Assembly: GCA_040901765.1 (NCBI GenBank)
Contig: JBBDYG010000124.1
Location: 124,001-188,000, forward strand
Source: JBBDYG01 sp040901765
GTDB lineage: Bacteria > Planctomycetota > Planctomycetia > Pirellulales > Lacipirellulaceae
Direction: 5' to 3'
DNA length: 64,000 bases
This document shows, piece by piece, positions 51,201 to 59,980 of this stretch. How positions within the stretch are numbered: position 1 is the stretch's first letter; the number at the start of each line of letters is the position of its first letter. The notes beneath the pieces are model-generated. The model had not been told where the DNA came from and did no database searches. It saw nothing but the letters and a program-made list of their open reading frames with translations. The position numbers and the translations under genes are program-made.

Positions 51201-52448
51201 ATCGTCAACCAAACCGTGCCGCTCACGCTCAAGACCTTGGGCTACGACCAACCGGAAATCGAATCGATCCTCGCGCACATCGATCGCGAAGACACGATCG
51301 AAGGCGCGGCGGACCTCAAGCCGGAGCACCTGCCGGTGTTCGATTGTGCGTTCACGCCGCGCAACGGCACGCGGTCGATCGCCTGGCCCGCACACGTGAC
51401 GATGATGGCCGCGGCACAGCCGTTTCTCTCGGGGGCGATCTCCAAGACCGTGAACATGCCGCGCGAGACGACTCCCGAGGAAATTGGCCAGGCCTATTTC
51501 GACGGCTGGAAGCTGGGCCTCAAGGCGCTCGCCATTTATCGCGACGGCTCAAAGGACAGCCAGCCGCTGAACACGGGGCTTTCCGGCGACAAATCGAAGG
51601 CTGAAGGCGGCATCCCCAAGCCGCGTCGCGAGCGGCTCCCCGACACGCGGCAATCGGTGACCCACAAATTCAGCATCGTGGGCCACGAAGGCTACATCAC
51701 TGTGGGTCTCTATCCCGACGGTCGGCCGGGCGAGTTGTTCATCACGATGGCCAAGGAAGGGAGCACCATCGGCGGCTTGATGGACGCCTTCGGCACGGCG
51801 GTGTCGATGAGCCTGCAGTATGGCGTGCCGCTCGAGGATTACGTCCGCAAGTTTTCGCACATGCGGTTCGAGCCGCAAGGCCACACGAAGAACCCCGACA
51901 TCCGCATCGCCAAGAGCCTGATCGACTACATTTTCCGCTGGCTCGGCATCACGTTCCTGCCCGGCTTCCGCGAAGCGAGCCTGGGTTTGGCGGAGGGGAC
52001 AGGGGAAAGTGGTCAGGGGCCAGTGGTCAGTGGTCAGGAGACAGGAAGGACCGTTAGCGTCGCCGACACGGGCGACACGACGGAAAGCGGAAAGCCACCC
52101 AGAGGGTACCCGGCGGAAAGCGGAGAGGGAAAAGCGGTAGAACAATCCGCAATCCGCAATCCACATTCCGCAATCGCCGTAGCCCCCAGTCCCCAGCCCC
52201 CAGCCCCTTCTGCGAAGCAGAACGGTCACACCAACGGCCACCACGCCAGCGCCAGCGGCAGTAGCCCGACGCTGCTCGAACGGGCCGGGGTGATGCTCTC
52301 GAAAGACATCGCCACGACCGCCCGCAGCGAACAGTTCGCCGGTTTCCAAACCGACGCCCCGTCGTGCGATAACTGCGGCATGATTACCGTCCGCAATGGA
52401 AATTGCTATCTGTGCCACAACTGTGGGAACAGCATGGGATGCAGTTAA
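48225..52448 (+). CDS. nrdJ: Class II ribonucleotide reductase with an intein
   Basis: Class II (adenosylcobalamin-dependent) ribonucleotide reductase makes deoxynucleotides. The 1407-residue chain includes a 365-residue intein (411-775), leaving a mature protein of about 1042. Landmarks are NSPVWFNVGLFHQYG, QGSACFIQHVSDNMEDIM, KFGSGTGTDLSTLRSHREKL and the active-site NP/CSEY interrupted by the intein. Further marks are ATVLAPTGTISFMMDCDTTG and a C-terminal zinc ribbon (CDNCGMITVRNGNCYLCHNC). A linker at residues about 1255-1340 is repeat-derived. The ATG has a strong AGGAGG site. Cobalamin dependence is assigned from the family pattern. Confidence 0.93.
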   Translation: MATVNRPIASVSAKKASVGAADASFDGPIPMKRFRGRLKIDSQFCPTDVADPFDTVNWEIRTSQIKGENGEVLFEQTNCEVPSFWTQLATNVICSKYFYGEVGTPEREYSVRQLVHRVTRTITDWGLADGYFATPADGERFYRDLTWLCLHQHGAFNSPVWFNVGLFHQYGVKGAKCNWHWDAVAQKVTQPENPYEYPQGSACFIQHVSDNMEDIMRLATSEAMLFKFGSGTGTDLSTLRSHREKLAGGGRPSGPLSFMRVYDQVAAVVKSGGKTRRAAKMQSIKVWHPDVMEFIECKWKEEQKAQTLIASGKYEANFNGEAYSSIMFQNANLSVRVTDDFMTAIEKGQDWTTHWVTDPKKAGPTYPAKKILDRMAECAWHCGDPGVQYDTTINRWHTCPNSGRINASNPCVTGDTLVATSEGFRRIDSLVGESAEIISGHGRKVWVDRIFPTGRKPVFELRTRAGYHVRLTADHRVWTENRGDVPAAELTIDDVVRLERPGFGNDFLPSSFAELMGAAVGDGGVVRQSNGSMNFIVTRRSLEPLVADRLEQGIEQCQRWLHEEAEPNIRETTYQTTVTRSIGSPQAVAAKMAQYADIQADAVKTRFDDLVFNLDKPTQAAILRGFFAVHGNVFNHGEESQFVSLDCASLPLLEQVQLLLLGFGVRSILGRCRRALGQVITVSPGQGEVDASLVAQSHSLRIVRESRVQFEEQIGFMPESKKADQLAALNRDVPAAADPLFDRVGRLDPCGEEDVFDLTEPVTHHFVANGIVVHNCSEYMFLDDTACNLASINLMKYREPDGTFDADGFTAACRLYFIAQEILVDHASYPTHDIARNSHLFRPLGLGYSNLGSLLMTAGMPYDSDAGRGVCGAVTALLHGAANLTSAELSEAVGPFDEYDKNREPMLGVMQMHRDAVEQINPECPENLRDAARKLWDEVLVAGRAHGYRNAQATVLAPTGTISFMMDCDTTGIEPDIALVKYKQLAGGGMLKIVNQTVPLTLKTLGYDQPEIESILAHIDREDTIEGAADLKPEHLPVFDCAFTPRNGTRSIAWPAHVTMMAAAQPFLSGAISKTVNMPRETTPEEIGQAYFDGWKLGLKALAIYRDGSKDSQPLNTGLSGDKSKAEGGIPKPRRERLPDTRQSVTHKFSIVGHEGYITVGLYPDGRPGELFITMAKEGSTIGGLMDAFGTAVSMSLQYGVPLEDYVRKFSHMRFEPQGHTKNPDIRIAKSLIDYIFRWLGITFLPGFREASLGLAEGTGESGQGPVVSGQETGRTVSVADTGDTTESGKPPRGYPAESGEGKAVEQSAIRNPHSAIAVAPSPQPPAPSAKQNGHTNGHHASASGSSPTLLERAGVMLSKDIATTARSEQFAGFQTDAPSCDNCGMITVRNGNCYLCHNCGNSMGCS
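49455..50549 (+). other. Intein within the ribonucleotide reductase
   Basis: The insert begins with Cys (CVTGDTLVATSEGFRRIDSL) and ends THHFVANGIVVHN, followed by Cys of the host protein. Block B is YHVRLTADHRVW with the TxxH set. A LAGLIDADG-like helix is seen as ELMGAAVGDGG (about residues 513-523). The second one, RGFFAVHGNV (about 624-633), has lost the expected acidic residue. Splicing residues Cys1, His-Asn and Cys+1 are all present, so splicing should work. The host sequence on both sides rejoins as SNP-CSEY. Confidence 0.92.
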
Positions 52449-52655
52449 AGAAGCGATGAACGATGAGTGATAAACGATAAGCAACGCAAGCTCAGTGAGC
52501 CGCGTCATCCCTGACCGCGGCGAGTGAGGCCTCCCTCGACGGGTGCCGGCGCGCTATCTTTCCCCCCTTTGCGCGTCGGTGCCCGTCTTTTCTGCGCGCC
52601 GCATGCAGAAATGGTGGAAGCAACTCCGCTCGTTCCGCAAGAGTTTTGATATATT

Positions 52656-52869
52656 CTTTATCCTGGAGGGATAGCAGCCATTAGCCGATGGTCGCGAAGC
52701 GCACCACCGGATCGCGAACCTGCAGTGAACGACCCCGGCAGGGGTCGCAGCGATTTGACATGAAAAGCTGCTGGCACACCCTCCGGGGTGCTTGCTGCTG
52801 CCATCCGTATTTCCGGCGGTGGCGCTTGCGCTGACCGCCGGCTAATAGCTGTCAAGCCTTCGGCTTGAG
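52656..52869. repeat. Family A palindromic element, compact copy A6
   Basis: TATCCTGGAGGGATA, GCCATTAGCCGATGGTCGC and GACCCCGGCAGGGGTC at the left; GGCACACCCTCCGGGGTGC, CCGGCGGTGGCGC and CGCCGGCTAATAGCTGTC at the right. This copy has a few mismatches in its arms. Confidence 0.85.
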
Positions 52870-52886
52870 GAACACAACCGAACATT

Positions 52887-52941
52887 GCCGTCAGCTTTCA
52901 GCCAGAAGAGGATTATCCTCTCTGGCTAAACAGCTAACGGC
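52887..52941. repeat. Hairpin at the end of the site-2 protease gene
   Basis: GCCGTCAGCT...AGCCAGAAGAGGAT pairs with ATCCTCTCTGGCT...AGCTAACGGC. It ends 4 bases before the stop of the minus-strand gene at 52946 and could help end transcription. Composition resembles the hairpin at 23319-23393. Confidence 0.65.
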
Positions 52942-52945
52942 TTCT

Positions 52946-54019
52946 CTACTGCCGCAACCCCAGTAGCGGAAAACAAATAATCGGTATCCCCAGCGACCAG
53001 ACGCCGATCATCCATCGCCAGTTGTCGAGTTCCACCGAGTCGTCGGAAGTTGGCGGGTGATCGATGCCCATCAGGATTACGAGAATCAGCATCGGCGTCC
53101 AAATGGCGGCTTGTTCCAAGTTGAGCACGACGTAGAGGATCGCGATGATCACAAACGCCCGCGCGATTTTGTGGGCGTCCTTGCCGAATAGGCCGTAGAT
53201 CGTGTGCCCGCCGTCGAGTTGACTGATCGGGAGCATGTTGAGGCCGGTGATGAGCATGCCGACCCAGCCGGCCATAAAGAACGGGTTCACCTGCGAGATG
53301 CCGACCCACGACTGCTCGGCCCACTGCGGATGCAGGTAGGAGAGCATCCATTGCACGATGAGCGGGTTGTAAAGTTGAATTTCATTCGGTTCGGGAGGTC
53401 GCGCTAAGTCGAGTCGCTGGACTCCGATCCACAGGATGGGGACCGCGACCACGAGGCCCGCCAGCGGACCAGCTATTCCGATATCGAAAATCTGTTTGCG
53501 GTTGGCGCGCAGGCCGTCCATGCCGATCACCGCGCCCATCGTGCCAATGGCATTGAACGGTACGGGGATGCAGAGCGGATAGCTGGCAGGAATGTGGTGC
53601 CGCAGCGTTTGAATGAAATGGCCCATCTCGTGGGTAAGCAGTATGGCCAGCACGGCCCCCATGTAGGTCAGCCCCTGCTGCCAATTGGCCGTAATGACGC
53701 GCATCATCTCGCCGACGGTCGACATGTAATCGACGGGCCGCCAATCGGCCGCCCCAACCCAAAAGGTCGACAGACAGGTGGCCACAAACAGCACGATCGA
53801 CAGGTTGCGACGACGCTCGGGTTGCCGCTGCGAGTCGATGCGAGGATCGATGTCGGAGGCCCGCAGCTCGCGGCCTTCGACCAGATCGAGATGCTGTCCG
53901 GGCTGCGAATCGGCTGGCATCGGCCGTGGCGGAACGACCGGTACCGATTGCGGTGTATCGGCATCGGACCGAGGCGGTTCGATCAGCGGCGGATCGTCGG
54001 GCAAAGCGGGTATTTTCAT
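52946..54019 (-). CDS. Site-2 protease (M50) family membrane protein
   Basis: The 357-residue protein has a Pro-rich cytoplasmic start, then several membrane helices. The zinc site is LLTHEMGHFIQ (His130, Glu131, His134). The third ligand is in NMLPISQLDGGH (Asp269). FDIGIAGPLAGLVVAVPILW between them is also typical. Such proteases cut membrane-bound proteins within the bilayer and often release anti-sigma factors or transcription factors. Here no PDZ domain is present. Start chosen is the ATG at 54019 with MKIPALPDD; a longer frame to 54055 is less likely. Confidence 0.9.
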   Translation of the reverse strand: MKIPALPDDPPLIEPPRSDADTPQSVPVVPPRPMPADSQPGQHLDLVEGRELRASDIDPRIDSQRQPERRRNLSIVLFVATCLSTFWVGAADWRPVDYMSTVGEMMRVITANWQQGLTYMGAVLAILLTHEMGHFIQTLRHHIPASYPLCIPVPFNAIGTMGAVIGMDGLRANRKQIFDIGIAGPLAGLVVAVPILWIGVQRLDLARPPEPNEIQLYNPLIVQWMLSYLHPQWAEQSWVGISQVNPFFMAGWVGMLITGLNMLPISQLDGGHTIYGLFGKDAHKIARAFVIIAILYVVLNLEQAAIWTPMLILVILMGIDHPPTSDDSVELDNWRWMIGVWSLGIPIICFPLLGLRQ

Positions 54020-54068
54020 GTGGGAATCGTAGCACACCGCCCCCCACCCGGCCAATCGCGGGAGAAGC

Positions 54069-54190
54069 GGGCAGAGGGCAGTAGGCAGTGAAGATTCTTT
54101 TCGTTCGATCTTTTTTTACTGCCGTCTGCCTACTGCCCTCTGCCTACTCCTTCCACACTGCCATCTGCCTACTGCCCTTTGCCTACTCCT
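54069..54190. repeat. CTGCCTACTGCC repeat tract
   Basis: GGCAGAGGGCAGTAGGCAG at the left, then several CTGCC(A/G)TCTGCCTACTGCC units in the opposite orientation to 54190. A shorter tract of the same kind lies at 14663-14692. Confidence 0.7.
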
Positions 54191-54192
54191 CT

Positions 54193-55818
54193 TCAGAACA
54201 CCTCAATGCTCTTCACCGCGCTGCCGCCGCACGATCGAGCGGCGGCCAGGCAGCCCTCGGCGCCCGACAGCAGCGATTCGACGTCGAAGTTCTTGGCAAT
54301 GTGGGTGGCGTTGGCCACACCTGCATACACTAGCGGCGAACGTTTCTGCCCCGGCGGCCAGTCCTGAAACGACTCGCGGCGGCAGATATCGATCAACCGT
54401 CGAGCGAGACTCACCGCCTCGTGCCGATCGCAGTCGGTAAGAATCACCGCGGTGAGCGTGGCCCCGAGCGGTTCGCAAGTCGTTTGCGGAAACTCGAGCG
54501 CCGCACATGCCCGTTCAAATGCTGCCCGTAGCCGCGCGGCAAGCTCTTTAGTTGCTGGTCTTGGATAATCGGCACCATTCGTATCGAACAATAACAAGCT
54601 CAGCTCCGTGCGGCGGACGCGGCATTCAATTGCAGACTGTTGAAGCTCGTTTGTGAGAAATGAAACCGAGACCGGCGCGAACACTGCATCGTTGTTAAAC
54701 CGCTTTTTCGATTCGTGCGGCGCGTCGGGCCGACCGTGGCTCTTTCGTAGCTCCATTGCGCGATCGCGGTTCTCCAAAAAGTGCCGCAGCGCGGTCCCCA
54801 ATTCAACCGACTCGGCGAGCAGGGCATCGCATACCTCGCCTTCATCGCGCGACATGGCAAGTTCGGCCGCCGCTTCTTCGGTCACCAAAGCCAATCGCGC
54901 GTGCGCATCCACGAGAATCTGGCAGTAATCGCGGTCGGTCTCCAGTTCGAGCGACATCGCGCGGGCCAGTTCATCGACTTGCGGCTGCAGTTCGGCGACC
55001 ACTTCGGTAAGTTGCGCCCGCGTCATCTTGCAGTAAGCCGCGCCGGCAGCAAGCAGGTCGGGAAGCACTGCCAGTTGCCGCTCACCGACCAGCGAGGTGA
55101 GCAGATCAGCCAGATGTAACATCTGCGGCAGCTCCCCTTCGGCCGCTTGAAGCCGCGCCAGCCGCAACGTCTGAGGCCGCATGCGAATCGCCTCCACGAT
55201 TCGCAACGGCAATCGCCATTTGCGAAGCAGCTCGGCGCTCAGCTCGCGATGATTGAATCCGAGGGACTCGCGCTCCAGTTCTTCGAGGCTACGGTGTTCC
55301 TCTTCGACCCGTTCCGAAAAGCGGGCGTAGGGCGGTCCCAGTTCCCGCAGCAATACTAAGAAACCCACTTCGGCCAGCAGGGCCGCAATGAATGGCTCGT
55401 CGCCGGGGTGCGTCCATAGCCGTTCCGACAGCATTCGTGCCGCCACGGCCCGCGTCAGGTTGCGCGTCCAATACCGCCGAAGTTGGTCGCCGGCAAGGCT
55501 CGCCGTCAATTTGTCCGGCAAACTGAATCCGAGAACGAGCATCCGCAGTGGCTTCGCGCCCAATAGGGCGACCGCTTGATGCAGATTGCTCACTTGACCG
55601 CTAAGGCCAAACACCGGGCTGTTCACCACCCGCAGAATCTTAGCGGTTAACCCCGGATCGCGTTCGGCGCATTCGGTCAGCGCGCCCGCGTCGATCTGGT
55701 CGTTGGCCGAAAGCCGAAGCACTTCCAGCGCCACGGTCGGCAAGCTGTACAGCGATGAGGTCTGCGCGACGAGTTTCTCGAGCGGACTTCCATCGATGTT
55801 CATCGTTTGCGCATCCAT
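54193..55818 (-). CDS. HDOD domain protein
   Basis: The 541-residue protein begins with an HDOD domain (residues about 15-215): LYSLPTVALEVLRLSANDQI, LTAKILRVVNSPVFGLSGQV, LHQAVALLGAKPLRMLVLGF and AALLAEVGFLVLLRELGPPY. The middle is helical. The last 170 residues (VRRTELSLLLFDTNGADYPR, GATLTAVILTDCDRHEAVSL, VYAGVANATHIAKNFDVESL) follow the fold order of a GGDEF domain, but no GGDEF signature is present, so it is probably not a cyclase. HDOD proteins are signalling scaffolds. It lies upstream of the site-2 protease on the same strand. Confidence 0.85.
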   Translation of the reverse strand: MDAQTMNIDGSPLEKLVAQTSSLYSLPTVALEVLRLSANDQIDAGALTECAERDPGLTAKILRVVNSPVFGLSGQVSNLHQAVALLGAKPLRMLVLGFSLPDKLTASLAGDQLRRYWTRNLTRAVAARMLSERLWTHPGDEPFIAALLAEVGFLVLLRELGPPYARFSERVEEEHRSLEELERESLGFNHRELSAELLRKWRLPLRIVEAIRMRPQTLRLARLQAAEGELPQMLHLADLLTSLVGERQLAVLPDLLAAGAAYCKMTRAQLTEVVAELQPQVDELARAMSLELETDRDYCQILVDAHARLALVTEEAAAELAMSRDEGEVCDALLAESVELGTALRHFLENRDRAMELRKSHGRPDAPHESKKRFNNDAVFAPVSVSFLTNELQQSAIECRVRRTELSLLLFDTNGADYPRPATKELAARLRAAFERACAALEFPQTTCEPLGATLTAVILTDCDRHEAVSLARRLIDICRRESFQDWPPGQKRSPLVYAGVANATHIAKNFDVESLLSGAEGCLAAARSCGGSAVKSIEVF

Positions 55819-56105
55819 AAACCAAACGATACGTTAGCGCCCCCGGCAAGGACGGCCGACGACGGAAAGCATTCGCATCCGCCTTGAAATTCCGATGAAA
55901 TCTAGCTTACGCCGACGCCGAACGGCTCAAAACGTCCCACCGCTTCGTGCTAGCACAGTCCGTACAAACGCGCCAACGCGCCGGCCTTTCCGCTTCCCAT
56001 CTAGGGCCAGCGGCACCGACGGTTTACAATCCGCGTAGCCGCGACACCATGTGTCGCATGGCCGTGTCGCACGTGGTGCGACGGCTCACGCGCAAGGAAG
56101 CCAAC

Positions 56106-59100
56106 ATGATTCACGCCCGCAATGTTCTGCTTGTCGCTCTCGCGCTCTGCGCTTCGCTGCTTTGCACAGGTCGAATGGTGGCGCAGCAAACCGCCGCATC
56201 CCCGACCGGTCTGCCGCAGCTTGCGGAGGTGATGGCTGAAGACGCCGAACTGGCGGACGTCTTCTTCATCGACGCCCGCCGCGGTTGGGCCATCGGAGAT
56301 CGCGGCGTGATCTGGCATACCGCCGACGGTGGCCGGCAGTGGCGGCGGCAAAACTCCGGCGTTACCTGTCCGCTTTCCAGCGTCTGGTTCATTAGCTCGA
56401 CCCACGGCTGGGCAGTGGGCGGCGCGACGACGGCCTACACCCACGCGACCGCGGGCGTCGTGCTTCACACGACCGATGGCGGCCAAGCGTGGACCGCGAT
56501 ACCTGCGCCCATGCTGCCGGCCCTCACGCGCGTCAAGTTCTTCGACCCTCAACACGGTGTCGCGGCCGGAGCGAGAACCGCGTTCTATCCGTCGGGCGTA
56601 TTCGCCACGATCGACGGCGGCCGCAGTTGGCAAACCATGTCGAGCGGGTCGAGCGGGGCCTGGCTGGCCGCCGATTTCGTCGATCCCGATCAGGGCGCGG
56701 TCGCCGGCCCTGGCGGTCACTTCGCAGCGATTGCCCAGCGGGAGGTACGCTCGTCGCCGCTGGCGGCGCCCGACCGCCGCGCGCTCCACGCCGTGAAGTT
56801 GGTGGCGCCAACCGGTGGCTGGCTGGTCGGCGACGGCGGCATCGTGCGGACGACGCGCGATCTGGGCGCGAGTTGGCAATCGCCAACCGGAGACCTGCCT
56901 TCAGAAATTGCGAGGGCGTTTGACTGGCGCTCCGTCGCCATCGTCGGTTCGCGCGTGTGGATTGCCGGCTCGCCAGGTTCGATTGTGCTTCACTCGCCCG
57001 ACAACGGCGCGACGTGGCAATTGCAACCCACCGGCCAAACAACTCCGCTTCGCGGCTTAGCGTTCGCCGATGCACAAAACGGTTGGGCCGTCGGCGCGCT
57101 CGGCACGATTCTCGCCACCCAAGACGGCGGTCGCACCTGGCATCTGCAACGCGCCGGCGGTCGCCGTGCGGCGCTGTGGGCTGCGCTGACGCGTCCCGAA
57201 CGAACTCCGCCCGAGTTGATCGCTAAGCATGCCGCGGCGGAGGGATACTTCACCGCCGCGACCTACTTGTTTGCGGACGATGAAGAGGCCACCGAGCTAT
57301 CGGCATCGGAAGGCCCGCGGACGCGCGAAGCGATCGCTCGATTTGGCGGCAGCTCGGCCGATATCGACTGGCAATTGCCGTTGCCGCCCGATGCTGCCTC
57401 GTTGTCGCCCGCCGCGCTGCAAGCGGAGCTTGATCGTCGCACCGATGGCCAGGCGCTCGCACTGCTCGAGGCACGCATGGTGCGCGACCTGCGGATGTGG
57501 CGGCCCGACGTGGTGCTCATCGAACAACCTGCCACGCTCGGCGGCGATCCGGCCGTCGCTATTCTGCACTCCGCAATGGAAACGGCAATCGTGGCCGCCG
57601 GCGATGCAGCGCGATATCCGGAACTTGCGGCCGTCGGGTTGTCGCCTTGGCAGCCCAAGCGACTGTGCGGCGTGGAACCTCCCAGCCGGCCGGGAGGGCT
57701 GCGCATTCCAACGGGCGACTTCGCCGCGACGCTCGGCTGTTCGCTCGCGCAATATGTTGCTCCCAGTGTCGGACTTCTGACCCGCGACTACACACCACCG
57801 CCGGCGAACTACAATCTCAACGTGCTGCGCAGCCCGCCTCAAGGAAGTGGGCTGCGGCGAGATCTGTTCGACGGGCTGGTCGTCAACCGCGGCAGCGATG
57901 CCCGCCGCGCGCAATCGGCGCCGGCCGTCGGTGAGCTTGACGCGTTGCGCCGGCTCGCGCAGCAGCGTCGCCACATGCAAGAGTTGCTCAAACGCACCGC
58001 CGGCAACGAGGCCTGGGCCGGGCAGGTCGTGAATCTTACGGGCGGGCTTGATCCAGCCAGCGGCGGCGAGTTGCTGTTCCAACTTGCCGAGGGTTACCGC
58101 GAAGCAGGCCAGCTCGACATGGCCGCCGACACCTACTACCTGCTCGCAAGGCGTTACACCGATCACCCTGTCGTTCCGCGGGCGCTCACCTGGCTCGTAC
58201 AGTATTACGCCAGCGGCGAGCTGGCCCACCACGCCGCCAACCGCACCGCCAAAAACGCTCGCGCCGACGCGAACCTCGCCAACGTCCCTCCCGGCGTTGG
58301 CCGCGACGCTGCCCCACTTCAGAAAAACAGTGCGGAGCGGAGCGCGCAAGCGCAACCAAACTCAACACCCCAACTCGAAGCAACCCCTACCGGCGTAACT
58401 CTCTCCGCCGATGACCGCTGGAAACGCGCCTCGCTGCTCGGGCAGTATTTGGAAGGCGCCCGCCCTGCGCTCTTCGCCGAACCAAGCCTGCGGTTCCCGC
58501 TGGCCGCTGCGCATCGCAATCTTGGCTATACAAAACAATCGGATCAGTTCTACGTCATCATGGGCAAACAATCCGGCGGCACCGCGTGGCGCGACTGCGC
58601 CGACGCCGAACGCTGGCTTCGCGAGCCCGACCGCCTGCCGCCCACGAAGCCCCTCGCCACCTGCCGCACGACGAACGAACGCCCCCACCTCAACGGGGTG
58701 TTCGACGAACCTCTCTGGCAACGCGCCGAAATTGTCAAAATCGGCCCGCCCGTTGTGCGCGGGTCTCCCGACCCCGCACCCCCCACGACCGAAGGTCTCC
58801 CACCCGACCCCACCACCACCATCCGCCTGCTACGCGACGACGAGTTCCTCTACCTTGCCATCACCTGCGCCAAGCAACCCAGCGTACACTACGTCTCCAG
58901 CGACGCCCCACGGCCGCGCGACGCCGATCTCGCGCTGCGCGATCGCGTCGCGCTGCGGATCGACGTCGACCGCGACTACACGACCGCCTACGAACTGGCC
59001 GTCGATCACAACGGCTGGACGAGCGACCGCTGCTGGGGCGACCCCCACTGGAACCCCTCGTGGTTCGTCGCCGCGCAGCAAACGGAAACCCAGTGGACCA

Positions 59101-59270
59101 TCGAAGCCGCGATCCCACTCAGCGAACTCGTCGAACTGCCTCTTCCCCAGCGCAGCGTCTGGGCGCTCGGCATCGAACGCACCACCCCGGGCGAAGGCAC
59201 CCACTGCTGGACCGGCGAAACTTCGCCCCCCAACTCCCCCGCCCGCTTCGGCTTGCTCCTCTTCGAGTGA
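56106..59270 (+). CDS. Secreted YCF48-repeat protein with a C-terminal CBM9-like domain
   Basis: From the ATG at 56106, with AAGGA before it, the product has 1054 residues. It has a signal peptide (VLLVALALCASLLCTGRMVA) and a beta-propeller of YCF48/BNR repeats up to about residue 360. Each repeat ends in a DGG-x-W-type turn (DGGRQW, DGGQAW, DGGRSW, DLGASW, DNGATW, DGGRTW). A helical TPR-like part follows (LFQLAEGYREAGQLDMAADT). The last 180 residues look like a CBM9-type sugar-binding domain (NGVFDEPLWQRAEIVKI, DDEFLYLAITC). Residues about 882-898 are encoded by half of a family F repeat. The upstream open frame to 55947 is not used. Confidence 0.8.
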   Translation: MIHARNVLLVALALCASLLCTGRMVAQQTAASPTGLPQLAEVMAEDAELADVFFIDARRGWAIGDRGVIWHTADGGRQWRRQNSGVTCPLSSVWFISSTHGWAVGGATTAYTHATAGVVLHTTDGGQAWTAIPAPMLPALTRVKFFDPQHGVAAGARTAFYPSGVFATIDGGRSWQTMSSGSSGAWLAADFVDPDQGAVAGPGGHFAAIAQREVRSSPLAAPDRRALHAVKLVAPTGGWLVGDGGIVRTTRDLGASWQSPTGDLPSEIARAFDWRSVAIVGSRVWIAGSPGSIVLHSPDNGATWQLQPTGQTTPLRGLAFADAQNGWAVGALGTILATQDGGRTWHLQRAGGRRAALWAALTRPERTPPELIAKHAAAEGYFTAATYLFADDEEATELSASEGPRTREAIARFGGSSADIDWQLPLPPDAASLSPAALQAELDRRTDGQALALLEARMVRDLRMWRPDVVLIEQPATLGGDPAVAILHSAMETAIVAAGDAARYPELAAVGLSPWQPKRLCGVEPPSRPGGLRIPTGDFAATLGCSLAQYVAPSVGLLTRDYTPPPANYNLNVLRSPPQGSGLRRDLFDGLVVNRGSDARRAQSAPAVGELDALRRLAQQRRHMQELLKRTAGNEAWAGQVVNLTGGLDPASGGELLFQLAEGYREAGQLDMAADTYYLLARRYTDHPVVPRALTWLVQYYASGELAHHAANRTAKNARADANLANVPPGVGRDAAPLQKNSAERSAQAQPNSTPQLEATPTGVTLSADDRWKRASLLGQYLEGARPALFAEPSLRFPLAAAHRNLGYTKQSDQFYVIMGKQSGGTAWRDCADAERWLREPDRLPPTKPLATCRTTNERPHLNGVFDEPLWQRAEIVKIGPPVVRGSPDPAPPTTEGLPPDPTTTIRLLRDDEFLYLAITCAKQPSVHYVSSDAPRPRDADLALRDRVALRIDVDRDYTTAYELAVDHNGWTSDRCWGDPHWNPSWFVAAQQTETQWTIEAAIPLSELVELPLPQRSVWALGIERTTPGEGTHCWTGETSPPNSPARFGLLLFE
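58752..58801. repeat. Family F half copy F2 inside a gene
   Basis: GTTGTGCGCGGGTCTCCCGA and the next 8 bases are identical to 34625-34652, then GACCGAAGGTCTCC matches again. The segment is translated in frame (VVRGSPDPAPPTTEGLP). Confidence 0.85.
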
Positions 59271-59272
59271 AT

Positions 59273-59451
59273 GGCCACAAAAAGACACGAAAAGTCACAA
59301 AGAGAAGAATAAGGCAGAAGGGGGTCCGCAGATGACGCAGATGAACACAGATAAGCAGGTTTAATGAAAAGCCCAATCCCTCATCACGGGCACACCCAAC
59401 TCCCTGATCTGCGAACATCTGTGTCATCTGCGGACAAGTCTTTTTTGTGCC
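59273..59451. repeat. Family E palindromic repeat, copy E2
   Basis: GGCCACAAAAAGACACGAAA and GTCCGCAGATGACGCAGATG at the left; CATCTGTGTCATCTGCGGAC at the right. The outer right arm is shortened. Confidence 0.75.
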
Positions 59452-59476
59452 GGTCCGAATTTTCCGCGACTATCTA

Positions 59477-59506
59477 TTGACACCCGCTATTCTATTTCTT
59501 TAGAAT
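59477..59506 (+). promoter_or_regulatory. Promoter and operator-like palindrome of the BlaI/BlaR1-like operon
   Basis: TTGACA (59477-59482), 18 bases, TAGAAT (59501-59506). The -10 forms one arm of a perfect inverted repeat ATTCTA-TTTCTT-TAGAAT (59489-59506), where a BlaI-type repressor could bind. Confidence 0.6.
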
Positions 59507-59569
59507 TAGCCGCGACGCGATTATTTCTGGTTCTTCCTCCGTGTCCCCCGCGCCTCCGTGGTGAAATAA

Positions 59570-59980
59570 ATGGCCCGCAGCCCGACCCCCCACCCCACCG
59601 ACGGCGAACTGGAAATCCTCCGCGTCCTCTGGTCGCAAGGGGCAAGCTCCCTAAGCACCGTCTGCGAAGCGCTCCGCCGCGAGCGCGACGTGGCCACCAC
59701 CACCGTCGCCACGATGCTCCGCGTGATGCACGATAAAGGCCTTGTGAAGCGCGCAGGCGCAGCCCGCGGCGCCACGTGGTCCGCCGGCGTGACGCACAAA
59801 TCGGCCGCCAAGCGAATGGTGGGCAAACTGGTCGATCACCTGTTCGACGGCGCCGCCGACCGGCTGGTCGCTCACATGATCGAAGGCAGCCAGCTTACAA
59901 GCAAACAACTCAGCGAGTTACGCGCGTTACTCAATCAAAATAGCCACAAAAAGGCATACGAAAGCACAAAACAAAAGTAG
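59570..59980 (+). CDS. blaI: BlaI/MecI family transcriptional repressor
   Basis: The 136-residue protein has the winged-helix pattern of BlaI: PTDGELEILRVLWSQGASSL, STVCEALRRERDVATTTVAT, MLRVMHDKGLVKRAGAARGA, then a dimer domain (KRMVGKLVDHLFDGAADRLV). It represses its own operon until the membrane protease next to it is activated. The last 11 residues (HKKAYESTKQK) are encoded by an arm of a family E repeat and are probably not part of the ancestral protein. The BlaR1-like gene follows 164 bases downstream. Confidence 0.92.
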   Translation: MARSPTPHPTDGELEILRVLWSQGASSLSTVCEALRRERDVATTTVATMLRVMHDKGLVKRAGAARGATWSAGVTHKSAAKRMVGKLVDHLFDGAADRLVAHMIEGSQLTSKQLSELRALLNQNSHKKAYESTKQK

